Position numbers and translations under genes: made by a program. From NCBI GenBank assembly GCA_964621905.1, contig CAZUNG010000001.1:310001-374000 (forward strand): 64,000 nt of DNA. The letters run 5' to 3'. The DNA comes from Ruminococcus_G sp964621905. GTDB lineage: Bacteria > Bacillota > Clostridia > Lachnospirales > Lachnospiraceae. Every line of letters begins with the position of its first letter. Positions within the stretch are counted from its first letter, which is position 1. Below are positions 44,435 through 53,436 of this stretch, piece by piece. The notes under the pieces are model-generated. The model saw only the letters and a program-made list of their open reading frames with translations, was not told where the DNA came from and did no database searches.

Positions 44435-45181
44435 ATGTTTAAAGAACTGGAGGAAGTATGGACACAGGATTCCGCAGGATACGATGAGATGATCAAAGAA
44501 CAGCTCTCAAATAAAAAGGAAGTGGCCTACTGGATGAAAGAGCTGAAACATGTGCTGGGTGATGAACCGAAAGATATTCTGGATGTCGGCTGCGGTCCGG
44601 GTTTTCTGACCATTATCATGAAGCGCCTTGGGCACCGCGTAAAAGCGATTGATGGTTCAGCGGGGATGGTACGCTGCGCGGCCGGCAATTTTGCGGCAGC
44701 AGGAATGGAGGTCAATGTTCAGGAAGAAGATGCGGTGGAATTGCCGGATGAAAGCTCTTCAAGCTATGATGTCATCATTTCCAGAGATGTTGTCTGGACA
44801 TTGTACGATCCCCAAAAGGCTTTTGAGAGATGGCGGGAGGTTTTAAAACCAGGCGGAAACGTCATTATTTATGATGGAAATTACCGACGGGATCAGAATT
44901 CCCTTAAAATCACACTATGGAAAGTACTGTCACAATGTCTGATCACTGTGACGGAGAAAAAGTTTCCGCAGAAGGCTGCACACGGAGAAGACGAAGGTGT
45001 TTTTACAAAACTGCCGATGGTGATGTCAGAACGCCCCCGGACGGATCTGGAATTGCTTCGCGGGGCCGGATATAAAAAGATCCGGGTCACAAATGATAAA
45101 TACCGCAACAGTCCTTCCCGGATGGAATTCTGGAAATATGGCTATCAAGGAAAAAAATTCAGGGTGATCACCTGGAAATAA
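44435..45181 (+). CDS. Class I SAM-dependent methyltransferase (last gene of B12 operon)
   Basis: 248 residues. SAM motif I is ILDVGCGPGFLTIIMKRLGHRVKAIDGSAGMVRCA (about 45-79). DVIISRDVVWTLYDPQKAFERWREVLKPGGNVIIYDGNY closely mirrors the corresponding part of the first gene of the operon (VISRNITWTLGDPKQAYREWKRVLNPGGRLLVFDACW). The two are therefore likely paralogs that act on related substrates. The substrate is unknown. AGGAGG precedes the ATG and a terminator follows. Confidence 0.88.
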   Translation: MFKELEEVWTQDSAGYDEMIKEQLSNKKEVAYWMKELKHVLGDEPKDILDVGCGPGFLTIIMKRLGHRVKAIDGSAGMVRCAAGNFAAAGMEVNVQEEDAVELPDESSSSYDVIISRDVVWTLYDPQKAFERWREVLKPGGNVIIYDGNYRRDQNSLKITLWKVLSQCLITVTEKKFPQKAAHGEDEGVFTKLPMVMSERPRTDLELLRGAGYKKIRVTNDKYRNSPSRMEFWKYGYQGKKFRVITWK

Positions 45182-45194
45182 AGCGCAGCACCGT

Positions 45195-45235
45195 AAGTCT
45201 TCGCAATCTGTTAAATCATAGGTTGCGAAGACTTT
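45195..45235 (+). terminator. Intrinsic terminator ending the B12 operon
   Basis: AAGTCTTCGCAA (45195-45206) and TTGCGAAGACTT (45223-45234) with a short T tail. Confidence 0.85.
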
Positions 45236-45295
45236 TGCTGACAGAAAACCCGATCCGTGTTAAAATACAGTCAGGATATAAGGAGGAAGCATGAT

Positions 45296-46075
45296 ATGAT
45301 TATGATTGATACGGAAACATGCATTGGCTGCGGACAGTGTATCCATGTCTGTCCATTTACCGTACTGAAACGTGGTGCTGATGGAAAAGCCATACATACA
45401 GGGAAACCTTGTATCGCCTGCATGCACTGCGCTGCAGTTTGTCCGAAAGAAGCGATCACTTACGGCGGTGAACCAGCTGTTTTGGGACCGGTGCATCCAT
45501 TGCCAAAGCGATGCAGCGAAACGGCAGAACAGCTGATTTATCAGAGGCGGTCCTGCCGGAGATTTCAGAAAAAGCCAATACCGGAAGAACTTTTGAAAAA
45601 AGCTCTGGATGCCGCAATGACTGCTCCGAGTGCAAAGAACCAGCACCCTGACAGATGGATCATAATCGAGACAGAAGCGCTGAAAACCAAACTGATGGAG
45701 CTGATATTGCAGTATTGCCAAAAACAGCAGGTTTCCCCAGAAATCCTGACAGAATACGAGAACCAGAATAATCCGGTGATGGGTGAAAACGCTGAGCTGC
45801 TGATCGGAATCTGCAGAGATGATGCGCTAAACCCGTTGCAGGATACGGCAATTGCCCTTGCAACAGCGGAGCTGATTCTGCAGGCAAACGACGTGGGGAC
45901 ATGCTGGGGCGGCTATCTGACTCGATTCCTGAATGCCATACCAGAATGCCGGAGACTGCTCGGCATCGCTGACGGCAGCAGTGTATACGGATCATTGATG
46001 ATTGGTTACCCAAAAGGACAGGAATACCGCAACATACCGGTCAGACTGGTCAAACCAGAGATCACCAGATTGTAA
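45296..46075 (+). CDS. Nitroreductase with N-terminal ferredoxin domain
   Basis: 259 residues from ATG 45296, with AGGAGG 9 nt upstream. An ATG at 45291 is out of frame. Residues 1-60 carry two ferredoxin motifs, CIGCGQCIHVCP and CIACMHCAAVCP, for two [4Fe-4S] clusters. The rest is an FMN-binding nitroreductase: RRSCRRFQKKPIPEELLKKALDAAMTAPSAKNQHPDRWIII, and ANDVGTCWGGYLTRFLN. The fusion suggests ferredoxin-derived electrons. Natural substrates are unknown. The gene is separated from the B12 operon by its terminator. Confidence 0.93.
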   Translation: MIMIDTETCIGCGQCIHVCPFTVLKRGADGKAIHTGKPCIACMHCAAVCPKEAITYGGEPAVLGPVHPLPKRCSETAEQLIYQRRSCRRFQKKPIPEELLKKALDAAMTAPSAKNQHPDRWIIIETEALKTKLMELILQYCQKQQVSPEILTEYENQNNPVMGENAELLIGICRDDALNPLQDTAIALATAELILQANDVGTCWGGYLTRFLNAIPECRRLLGIADGSSVYGSLMIGYPKGQEYRNIPVRLVKPEITRL

Positions 46076-46107
46076 GGATCAACAATATATGAGAGGGGAA
46101 CGTAAGT

Positions 46108-46454
46108 GTGAATCCAGGATTTTACTTTTGTACGGTGCTATGTCTTGTTTTTCTTTTACTGGCAGTTTTATTTACCCTATTGAAAGAAAAAACCGCAGTG
46201 CTCGCCGGGGGATTTAATACCATACTGAAAATTCAGCAAGAGAACTATGACAGAGAAAAAAAGCAAAGACCACAGAAACTCCTTTTTGATATGGGGAGTG
46301 ATTATGCTGACCGGCAGTATATGCTTCTATCTGTTCACACAGTATGCCGCAGCTTTGGCTGCCGTGATCTGGCTGATTGCATTCTTTAGAGATGTCCGTC
46401 CGGACGAAGAAAAGGCATTTGGAAAATGCATTTGGAAAATGCAAAATCAAATAA
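46108..46454 (+). pseudogene. DUF3784-like membrane protein, frameshifted
   Basis: Read in the first frame from GTG 46108 (GAGGGG upstream) the protein has a membrane helix and GGFNTILKIQQENYDRE. It then shifts at a seven-A run (46256-46262) into the second frame, which continues SKDHRNSFLIWGVIMLTGSICFYLF and a third helix. Removing one A joins them into a DUF3784-like three-helix protein of about 110 residues. A tandem duplication at 46415-46440 disrupts the end, and undoing it restores a TAA at 46452-46454. Either the gene is dead, or the A run allows slippage. Confidence 0.7.
46415..46440 (+). repeat. 13-bp perfect tandem duplication
   Basis: GCATTTGGAAAAT is present twice in direct succession (46415-46427 and 46428-46440), at the end of the DUF3784-like frame. 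Not a multiple of three, it shifts the frame past its stop. Confidence 0.9.
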
Positions 46455-46468
46455 AGAGAAGGTGCAAA

Positions 46469-47110
46469 ATGATCAATTATCTGTTTCTCCATGGTCTCGG
46501 ACAAAATGCATCCAGCTGGAACGGAACCGTTTCCTGTATGCCGGAATCATTTTCTATTGAATGCCTTGATTTGATGGGGCTTTTCCATCATACGGATACC
46601 ACCTATGCTAATTTGTATCAGGCTTTTTCCGAAGATTGCAGCCATAAGTCAGAACCTTTTGGCATCTGCGGTCTTTCACTGGGAGGGATTCTGGCATTGC
46701 ATTATGCGGCAGACCATCCAGAGAAAGTGCATTCTGTTGTCTTAATCGGTGCACAGTATCAGATGCCGAAAGCTCTGCTTAAATTTCAGAATATAATTTT
46801 CCGGTTCATGCCGGAACGTTCCTTTGCGAATATGGGAGTTGATAAGCAGGCGTTGATACGGTTGGCCTCTTCCATGACAGATCTGGATCTCAGCCGGCGT
46901 TTAGAGGACATCTCATGTCCTGTACTGGTCGTCTGCGGTGAGCGGGACAATGTCAATAAAAATGCCGCAAAATCGCTGTGTGAAAAACTTTCTAATGCCG
47001 AATTACGCCTTGTAAAAAACGCAGGTCATGAGGTAAATACAGAAAAACCAGACAGACTGGCAGAACTACTGACAGAATTCTGCCGCGGCATACCAGAAGC
47101 TGCCCGTTAA
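46469..47110 (+). CDS. Alpha/beta-hydrolase
   Basis: 213 residues from ATG 46469, with AGAAGG 6 nt upstream. A longer in-frame reading from 46247 only includes the tail of the frameshifted upstream gene. It starts INYLFLHGLGQNASSW (HG oxyanion motif). The nucleophile elbow is GLSLGG (G-x-S-x-G), followed by VLVVCGERDNVNKN with the acid and KNAGHEVN with the catalytic His. The complete triad indicates an active esterase or similar hydrolase, with unknown substrate. The terminator stem begins within its last codons. Confidence 0.9.
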   Translation: MINYLFLHGLGQNASSWNGTVSCMPESFSIECLDLMGLFHHTDTTYANLYQAFSEDCSHKSEPFGICGLSLGGILALHYAADHPEKVHSVVLIGAQYQMPKALLKFQNIIFRFMPERSFANMGVDKQALIRLASSMTDLDLSRRLEDISCPVLVVCGERDNVNKNAAKSLCEKLSNAELRLVKNAGHEVNTEKPDRLAELLTEFCRGIPEAAR

Positions 47111-47137
47111 TACGCCGGCAGTTTCTGGTATCTTTTT
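47090..47137 (+). terminator. Intrinsic terminator overlapping the 3' end of the hydrolase gene
   Basis: ATACCAGAAGCTGCC (47090-47104) and GGCAGTTTCTGGTAT (47117-47131), then CTTTTT. Confidence 0.85.
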
Positions 47138-47138
47138 A

Positions 47139-47471
47139 TCAATGCGTATAATCAATGATCCGGATATCAGCGCCAAGATCTTTTCGTATCAGTTCCCTCA
47201 TTTGCTTAGCAAACGGACACGGATATCCGATGGGAGTCCCTTTCTGGATACACGATGCAAAAACAATCGTATCGGCGCCTCTTTTCACAAGTTCTCTTGC
47301 TCTCAGCACAGCCTTTTTCGCAGGACATCCCCCGCAGTTGATAAATCCGATGATATCAATTTCTTCGTCAACTTCCTCAAACGCCCCCTTTTTTTCTTTC
47401 ACAACCTTAAAATCTGTTGTACCCGGACAGTAATCTTCCGTCTGCATGCACCTGATAATTCCTATCTTCAT
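47139..47471 (-). CDS. CGGC-domain protein
   Basis: 110 residues. The name-giving motif appears as INCGGCPAKKA (about 44-54), with further cysteines in IRCMQTEDYCPGT and ASCIQKGTPIGYPCPFAKQM. This pattern of conserved cysteines matches the CGGC family, whose members are small, probably metal-binding, and have no settled function. It is convergent with the hydrolase and stands upstream of no obvious partner. Confidence 0.9.
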   Translation of the reverse strand: MKIGIIRCMQTEDYCPGTTDFKVVKEKKGAFEEVDEEIDIIGFINCGGCPAKKAVLRARELVKRGADTIVFASCIQKGTPIGYPCPFAKQMRELIRKDLGADIRIIDYTH

Positions 47472-47598
47472 CGATGTTCCTCCCTTCTACACCTGATGTA
47501 CTGATTAGCTGCCTTCAGTATACCACTTAATGGAAGCGAAACAAACAGCCAGCATAATGCCGGTGATGAGGTCATTAGGCTCTCCGCACAGATGATCA

Positions 47599-48915
47599 TC
47601 AGCCGATCCCTCCATAAACGATGCCCAGAATAAAGACAACAATTGTAAGTATCACATAGATATATTTTGAGACAAAGTCAAAGAATTTTCCAACCGGCTT
47701 TGGAGCACCCTGATTCAACTCGGCATGAATCTTCTTCTTTCCCAATACCCAGTAGATTATAACGGCGCCCAGCAGTGCGCCGAATGGCACAACATAAATA
47801 GTAACGACATCCATCCAGGTGCCAAGGCGGCTCTCCGCTTCGATCAGCAGTCCAATGCCGAAAACAATCACAGATACGATGGCTATAGACAGGTTCCGTT
47901 TGATTTTCAGCATTTTTTGTACGGATTCTGCGCACACCTCAAACATATTCATCAGAGAAGTGATTCCCGCAAACAGGCAGGAGACAAAGAACAGGACGGC
48001 GATTACATTGCCGAAAGGAATCTGCGCAAAAACTTTTGGCAGTGTGATAAACATCAGCGGAGGTCCGGAAGTCGGGTCCATGCCGAATGCGAAAACTGCC
48101 GGAATGATCGCAAGGCCAGCCAATAATGCAGAACAGGTGTCCAGCAATGCGGTCATCAGGGAGGAGCGAATTATATTTTCGGATTTGCTCAGGTAGCTTC
48201 CATAAATGATCATACCGGAGCCTGTTATGGACAGTGAAAAAAAGGCCTGCCCCATCGCCATAACCCAGGTATTGACTTTCAAAAGCGCGCTCCAGTCGGG
48301 GATGAACAGATATTGATAACCGTCCGCTGAACCTGAAAGGAAGGCAACCCGCACAGCGATGATAAAGAACAGGATAAAAAATGCCGGCATCATTATTTTG
48401 TTGATCTTCTCAATTCCTCTTGTGACACCGCACATCAAAATAAAAGCTGTCAGAAGAATCACGATCAGATGCCACGGCACACTGCCGAGTGTCTTTGTTG
48501 CCTGCGCAAAATAAACTTCTGATCCGGCATCGTTGATGGCATTTGTCGCCGAACCGAAAATGGAGCGCAAAACCCATCCCACGATGACGGAATAGCCGAT
48601 CGCTATTCCAAATGATCCGATCAGCGGTATCGCACCCAGAATCTTCCCGCCGCGTTTGCCGCGGCTTCTCATCGCATAATCATAGGCACCGACAGGACCT
48701 GTGCCCGTGAGACGGCCGAGCGCAAACTCACCGGAAAGTCCGACATATCCGAATAAAGCAACGAACAGGAAATAAGGAATTAAAAAAGCGGCTCCCCCAT
48801 TCTGGCCAAGTCGGTACGGGAACATCCAGATATTGCCCATACCGACTGCAGACCCCACCGATGCCAGAATAAAACCGATGCGGCTGTTGAACGTGTTTGT
48901 TTTTACATTTTTCAT
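47599..48915 (-). CDS. Sodium-dependent neurotransmitter-symporter family (NSS) transporter
   Basis: 438 residues from ATG 48915 (GGGAG upstream), shorter than the open frame, whose added 36 residues lack a ribosome site. TM1 carries FILASVGSAVGMGNIWMFPYRLGQNGG, the sodium- and substrate-binding unwound helix of the LeuT fold. Eleven hydrophobic segments are visible, typical of bacterial members such as Tyt1. The likely substrate is an amino acid taken up with sodium. AALLAG and the rest give no specificity. Confidence 0.93.
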   Translation of the reverse strand: MKNVKTNTFNSRIGFILASVGSAVGMGNIWMFPYRLGQNGGAAFLIPYFLFVALFGYVGLSGEFALGRLTGTGPVGAYDYAMRSRGKRGGKILGAIPLIGSFGIAIGYSVIVGWVLRSIFGSATNAINDAGSEVYFAQATKTLGSVPWHLIVILLTAFILMCGVTRGIEKINKIMMPAFFILFFIIAVRVAFLSGSADGYQYLFIPDWSALLKVNTWVMAMGQAFFSLSITGSGMIIYGSYLSKSENIIRSSLMTALLDTCSALLAGLAIIPAVFAFGMDPTSGPPLMFITLPKVFAQIPFGNVIAVLFFVSCLFAGITSLMNMFEVCAESVQKMLKIKRNLSIAIVSVIVFGIGLLIEAESRLGTWMDVVTIYVVPFGALLGAVIIYWVLGKKKIHAELNQGAPKPVGKFFDFVSKYIYVILTIVVFILGIVYGGIG

Positions 48916-49038
48916 ATTTTTCTCCCTGGTTACATCTAATAATCTGATTATACGAAAAATAAGAATATTAAGCAATAGGAGAATCCAACTGCGGGTTAAG
49001 AATCCAAGTGTCTGGAATCTCAACCCGCCTTCTTTAAA

Positions 49039-51516
49039 TTATTTAATAGATTTACGTATTTTATGTGTCTTATGCTTTTTTCCTTTTTTCATTTTTTTAT
49101 TTTGATGAATAGTACTGAAAAATTTCTCAAGCCCTTCGATGATACTGCTCGTATAACGCAGTACAGGTTCTGTTGCCAGGGCAAATACGCCGAGCAGCAT
49201 TCCGCATTTCAAAGATACCATACTGATGGCAAACAGGTTGTTGACAAAGAAAATACAGATCAGCATCCCCACTGTAACTCCGATAAATACGGCCGAGCGC
49301 ATTTTATTCATCGGCTTACTGATGCGGTACAGAATCATGAGTCCGACCGATGCGAGCAGGAGCGTAGAGGCGGTGGATATATCGGTGGAATCCACCCCAA
49401 ACACCAGACCGAACACGACGAGTGCACTCACGATAAAAAAATCCGTAAGACCCGCCGGCAGAGCCTTTAACAGGACGTTTGTTATAAAATGACCTTCTAT
49501 AATATTTTCATTTGGTTCCAGCGCAAGAAGAAAACCGGGAATACCGATGGTGAACATGCTGATCAGTGATATCTGTGACGGTTCCAGCGGATAGTTAATC
49601 ATAAACGCGATCGAAAACATGGCCATCAGGAAGGAAAAAATATTCTTGACCAGAAACAGGCTGGCAGAACGCTGAATGTTGTTGACAACACGCCGTCCTT
49701 CGAGCACGACAGACGGCATACATGCAAAATTTGAATCCAGCAGTACAAGCTGTGAAGCCTGAGCGGCAGCGTCACTTCCCGATGCCATGGCGACGCTGCA
49801 GTCTGCATCTTTCAGAGCAAGCACATCGTTGACACCATCCCCTGTCATGGCTACGGTTTTCCCCTGACGTTTCAATGCTTTGACAAACTGTCTTTTCTGG
49901 TTCGGGGTAACGCGCCCAAATACTGTATATTTCTGCATTGCCTCGTTGACATCATCTTCCGTGAGCAGCGTCTGGGCATCCACGTATCGGTCGGCGTTGT
50001 TTATGCCTGCCTGTATTGCCACTTTAGACACCGTCACCGGATTATCACCGGAAATAACTTTAATTTCAACACCCTGATCCGCAAAATATTCAAAAGTTGC
50101 CTTTGCTTCTTTACGGATTGGATTGGACAGTAATACCAGACATAACGGCGTCACCGGTGCTGTCAGCTCTTTTCCGTCGGCTATGCCGTGATAGCGCGCG
50201 AAAATCAGTACACGGTATCCTTCGCTGCCGTGCATCTCGATCTCTTCTTGATAATCATCATACTGTGAACGAAGAATGAATTCGGGCGCTCCGATGACGT
50301 AGGAATCCTCTCCGAATGCTGCGCTGCTGTATTTATATGCGGAAGAAAAAGATGTCGTAGACGTTGCGACTTTTCCGGTGACCTCCCGGAAACGTTCTTT
50401 CATCGCCGCCATCGTGATATTGTCTTTTGACATGGCGTATACAAAATCACCGAGCATCAGTTCCAGTGACTCGTCTTCCTCCTCACGATATCCGTCCAGC
50501 GGGACTATATCGTTGACTTCCATCGTGTTTTCTGTAATGGTCCCCGTCTTATCGACACACAGTACGTTGACACGGGCAAGTGTCTCGATACATTTCATAT
50601 CATGGACAAGTACTTTTTTCCCCGCCAGACGCATAACGCTCACCACAAGGGCTACGCTGGCGAGAAGATACAGACCTTCCGGAATCATTCCTATGACGGC
50701 TGCGACCATAGAAGTAATACTGGACTGCAAAGATGATTTTGCAAACAGCAGCTGCTGAACAACCAGTACAACCCCGATCGGTATGATAATAATGCCCACG
50801 GTAAGTACGAGATTGTTCAGAGAACGGATCATCTCAGACTGTTCGCCTTCTTTTGCCGCTTTTGCCTCCGTTGTCAGCTTTGACACATAAGAATCCCCGC
50901 CGACTTTTTCAAGTTTTGCAAGGCACCGTCCGGAAACAATAAAACTGCCGGAGAGGAGAGAGTCCTCTTTTTTCTTGGTAATCTCATCAGATTCTCCCGT
51001 AATCAGGGATTCATTCACCTGCACTTCGCCGCTCATAACACGTGCATCCGCCGGTATCTGATTGCCGGCAGAAAACAACACGATATCGTCCAGCACAAGG
51101 GCATCCGCCGGTATCGTCATCTCTTTGCCGTCACGGATGACAGTGGCTTTTGGGGCATTGAGCACGGTCAGTTTATCCAGAACATTTTTAGAACGGATTT
51201 CCTGTACGATGCCGATCAGCGTATTTGCAATAATTACAGGGAGAAATGTCAGGTCACGAAAAGAACCGACCAGAATCAACAACACCGCAATCACCGCAAA
51301 TACAAGGTTGAAATACGTTAAAAGGTTGCTGAGCACAATTTCCTTTATACTTTTTGAAGGAGGATCAACGGGTGTGTTGATACATCCCTGAAGGGTATGT
51401 TCCTTTACCTGTGCCGAAGTCAGTCCCGTGTGAATATCCGGATCAAACCGGGTGATAGTATGGCTGACTTCTTCAATCAGCGGTTCCTCCTGTGCTTTTT
51501 TTATAAATTTTTTCAT
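49039..51516 (-). CDS. Cation-translocating P-type ATPase
   Basis: 825 residues from ATG 51516 (AGGAG 4-5 nt upstream). Actuator motif is LITGESDEI, phosphorylation site CVDKTGTITENTM, and the hinge AMTGDGVNDVLALKDADCSVAM. The M4 helix has IPEGL (MVAAVIGMIPEGLYLL), which relates to calcium- and proton-type (P2/P3) pumps rather than CPx heavy-metal pumps. There is no N-terminal HMA domain. It resembles the Exp7/YoaB-like group of Gram-positive ATPases; calcium or manganese are possible ions. It lies 31 bp downstream of rqcH on the same strand. Confidence 0.93.
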   Translation of the reverse strand: MKKFIKKAQEEPLIEEVSHTITRFDPDIHTGLTSAQVKEHTLQGCINTPVDPPSKSIKEIVLSNLLTYFNLVFAVIAVLLILVGSFRDLTFLPVIIANTLIGIVQEIRSKNVLDKLTVLNAPKATVIRDGKEMTIPADALVLDDIVLFSAGNQIPADARVMSGEVQVNESLITGESDEITKKKEDSLLSGSFIVSGRCLAKLEKVGGDSYVSKLTTEAKAAKEGEQSEMIRSLNNLVLTVGIIIIPIGVVLVVQQLLFAKSSLQSSITSMVAAVIGMIPEGLYLLASVALVVSVMRLAGKKVLVHDMKCIETLARVNVLCVDKTGTITENTMEVNDIVPLDGYREEEDESLELMLGDFVYAMSKDNITMAAMKERFREVTGKVATSTTSFSSAYKYSSAAFGEDSYVIGAPEFILRSQYDDYQEEIEMHGSEGYRVLIFARYHGIADGKELTAPVTPLCLVLLSNPIRKEAKATFEYFADQGVEIKVISGDNPVTVSKVAIQAGINNADRYVDAQTLLTEDDVNEAMQKYTVFGRVTPNQKRQFVKALKRQGKTVAMTGDGVNDVLALKDADCSVAMASGSDAAAQASQLVLLDSNFACMPSVVLEGRRVVNNIQRSASLFLVKNIFSFLMAMFSIAFMINYPLEPSQISLISMFTIGIPGFLLALEPNENIIEGHFITNVLLKALPAGLTDFFIVSALVVFGLVFGVDSTDISTASTLLLASVGLMILYRISKPMNKMRSAVFIGVTVGMLICIFFVNNLFAISMVSLKCGMLLGVFALATEPVLRYTSSIIEGLEKFFSTIHQNKKMKKGKKHKTHKIRKSIK

Positions 51517-51547
51517 AAAACTCCTATCTGTCAATTCATACAACTTA

Positions 51548-53296
51548 TCATTTGTTTCCTTCGACCGGCACAATTCCCGAAATATCCGGTTCGATCAACA
51601 GAGAGTAATTCGTAGGATAAACAACAAAGCCCGGTTTAGATCCTTTGGGTTTTTTGAGGTTTTTTCGCTGCGTATAGTCAATTTCTACCTTGGGAGCACT
51701 TCTGCCTTTGGAAAAATAAGCGGCAAGGCGTCCTGCTTCCTCAAATGTACTGTCCGGAAGGTCATTGCCGTCCCCTTTTACAATCACATGCGATCCAGGC
51801 TGGCCTTTTGCATGAAACCACCAGTCATTTCCGTTTGCAATCTTAAAGGTCAGTTCATCATTCTGAAAATTGTTTTTGCCAACGTATATATGGTACCCGT
51901 CACTTGAAAGATAGTGATACGGTCTGGTCGTAATTCTGACTTTTTTTCCACCGTCATGTTTCCGTTTAATATAGCCAAACTCCATCAACTCTTCTTTAAT
52001 CTGGACGAGATCTTCCTCAGCACGTGCGATGTCAAGCGCAACCGCAATCGATTCCAGATGTTCGATCTCTGCTTTTGTCTCAGACAGAAGAGAATCCAGC
52101 GCGTCGGACGTCCGTTTCAGCTTATTATATCGCTCAAAGTATTTTTTCGCATTTTCAGACGGCTGAAGCTTCGGGTCAAGCGGGACGGTGACCATCTCAT
52201 TGTTGTAATAATTCAGCGCTTCAAATGACTTTGCCTTGGGTTCCAGATTGTATCCATAGGCGTTGATCAGTTCACCGTATATCCGGTATTTTTCTTTCTT
52301 TTCCGTATCTTTCAGCTGTTTTTGCTGCAGTTGATACTTTTTGACGCTGCGCTCGAGCGATGTCTGCACAATTCGTCTGAGTTCAGAAGACTTCTGACGG
52401 ATACGCGTTACAACATTGCGCGCCGCATAGTAGGCTTCCAGCATTGCGCTTACGGATTCATATGTAACGGCAGAAAAATCCCGATACAGAGAAAGCACGA
52501 GGCTGGAAAACTCTATCGGTTCTTTATCCTGATAAATAATATTCGGTGTAAATGCTGACGTGCTGACATCTTCCATCATCCGAAGAAACGTATGATACAG
52601 ATGTGTCTTTTCAAGTTCGTCCAGTGAATCCGTGGATGCCCCCCCGTCGATCGAAGCGCGGTTGCAGAGCTCTTCTCCGATCAGCGGACTGATACCGGTA
52701 AGCGAGCTGTAAAGCGCTTTGCCGACAGGAAGCGGTCTTGTCAGCACATGATTCATGAATTCATCCTGTGTCACTTGAAATGGATTGAATTTTTCCCGTG
52801 TCTCCGGAATAAAATAATCCCGTCCGGGAAGTACTTCACGGACAGAACTCATATGCGCGGAAACGTGTTTAATACTGTCAATGATACAAAAATCTTCATT
52901 ACAGAAAATAATATTGCTGTGTTTTCCCATAATCTCTATGATAAGGTATTTTCGGCAGAGATCCCCGAGTTCATTCAGATGTTCCAGCTTGATCTGTATG
53001 ATACGTTCCAGCCCGGGCTGCGTAATGCTCAGAATTTTGGCGCTGCCGATATGCTTTCGAAGAAGCATACAGAAATTTGGAGCAGTCAGCGGGCTTGGCT
53101 TCCTGTTTTTTGTAAGATAGATGAGCGGCAGAGAGGCGTTCGCTGAAATAAACAGAAGATACTGTTCTTTGTTGTTTTTTATTGTAATCAAAAGCTCATC
53201 ATTTTCAGGCTGTGCGATCTTATTGATTTTGCCTCCGGTGATGGTCTGATTCAGTTCAGATGTAATGTTTGCTATTGTAATACCGTCAAATGCCAT
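51548..53296 (-). CDS. rqcH: RqcH (NFACT-family ribosome quality control factor)
   Basis: 582 residues. The NFACT-N domain starts MAFDGITIANITSELNQTITGGKINKIAQPENDELL. The D-R motif-like stretch and coiled-coil region follow (about 290-440), and the C-terminal NFACT-R domain includes VGKNNFQNDELTFKIANGNDWWFHAKGQPGSHVIVK. RqcH binds obstructed 50S subunits and adds alanine tails to stalled chains; older annotation calls it fibronectin-binding protein. Its start is preceded by GGAG, and it is divergent from the yicC operon. Confidence 0.95.
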   Translation of the reverse strand: MAFDGITIANITSELNQTITGGKINKIAQPENDELLITIKNNKEQYLLFISANASLPLIYLTKNRKPSPLTAPNFCMLLRKHIGSAKILSITQPGLERIIQIKLEHLNELGDLCRKYLIIEIMGKHSNIIFCNEDFCIIDSIKHVSAHMSSVREVLPGRDYFIPETREKFNPFQVTQDEFMNHVLTRPLPVGKALYSSLTGISPLIGEELCNRASIDGGASTDSLDELEKTHLYHTFLRMMEDVSTSAFTPNIIYQDKEPIEFSSLVLSLYRDFSAVTYESVSAMLEAYYAARNVVTRIRQKSSELRRIVQTSLERSVKKYQLQQKQLKDTEKKEKYRIYGELINAYGYNLEPKAKSFEALNYYNNEMVTVPLDPKLQPSENAKKYFERYNKLKRTSDALDSLLSETKAEIEHLESIAVALDIARAEEDLVQIKEELMEFGYIKRKHDGGKKVRITTRPYHYLSSDGYHIYVGKNNFQNDELTFKIANGNDWWFHAKGQPGSHVIVKGDGNDLPDSTFEEAGRLAAYFSKGRSAPKVEIDYTQRKNLKKPKGSKPGFVVYPTNYSLLIEPDISGIVPVEGNK

Positions 53297-53339
53297 ATTC
53301 TTCTCCTTTTATCAATTTATTATAGCAGAAAAAAATGAT

Positions 53340-53368
53340 TTGACTAGGGTTTTGTAATGAATTATAAT
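53340..53368 (+). promoter_or_regulatory. Promoter of the yicC-cinA operon
   Basis: TTGACT (53340-53345), 17 bp, TATAAT (53363-53368), about 69 bp before the yicC start. Confidence 0.75.
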
Positions 53369-53436
53369 AAATTTGTATGTTTAAGTGCGAGACACTTTTA
53401 CATGCGATCATTTATAGAAACGAGAAGAGTAATAAC

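Noticed and set aside
46247..46468. Longer start for the alpha/beta-hydrolase
   Set aside because: The added residues are the tail of the frameshifted DUF3784-like gene; the ATG at 46469 has its own ribosome site.
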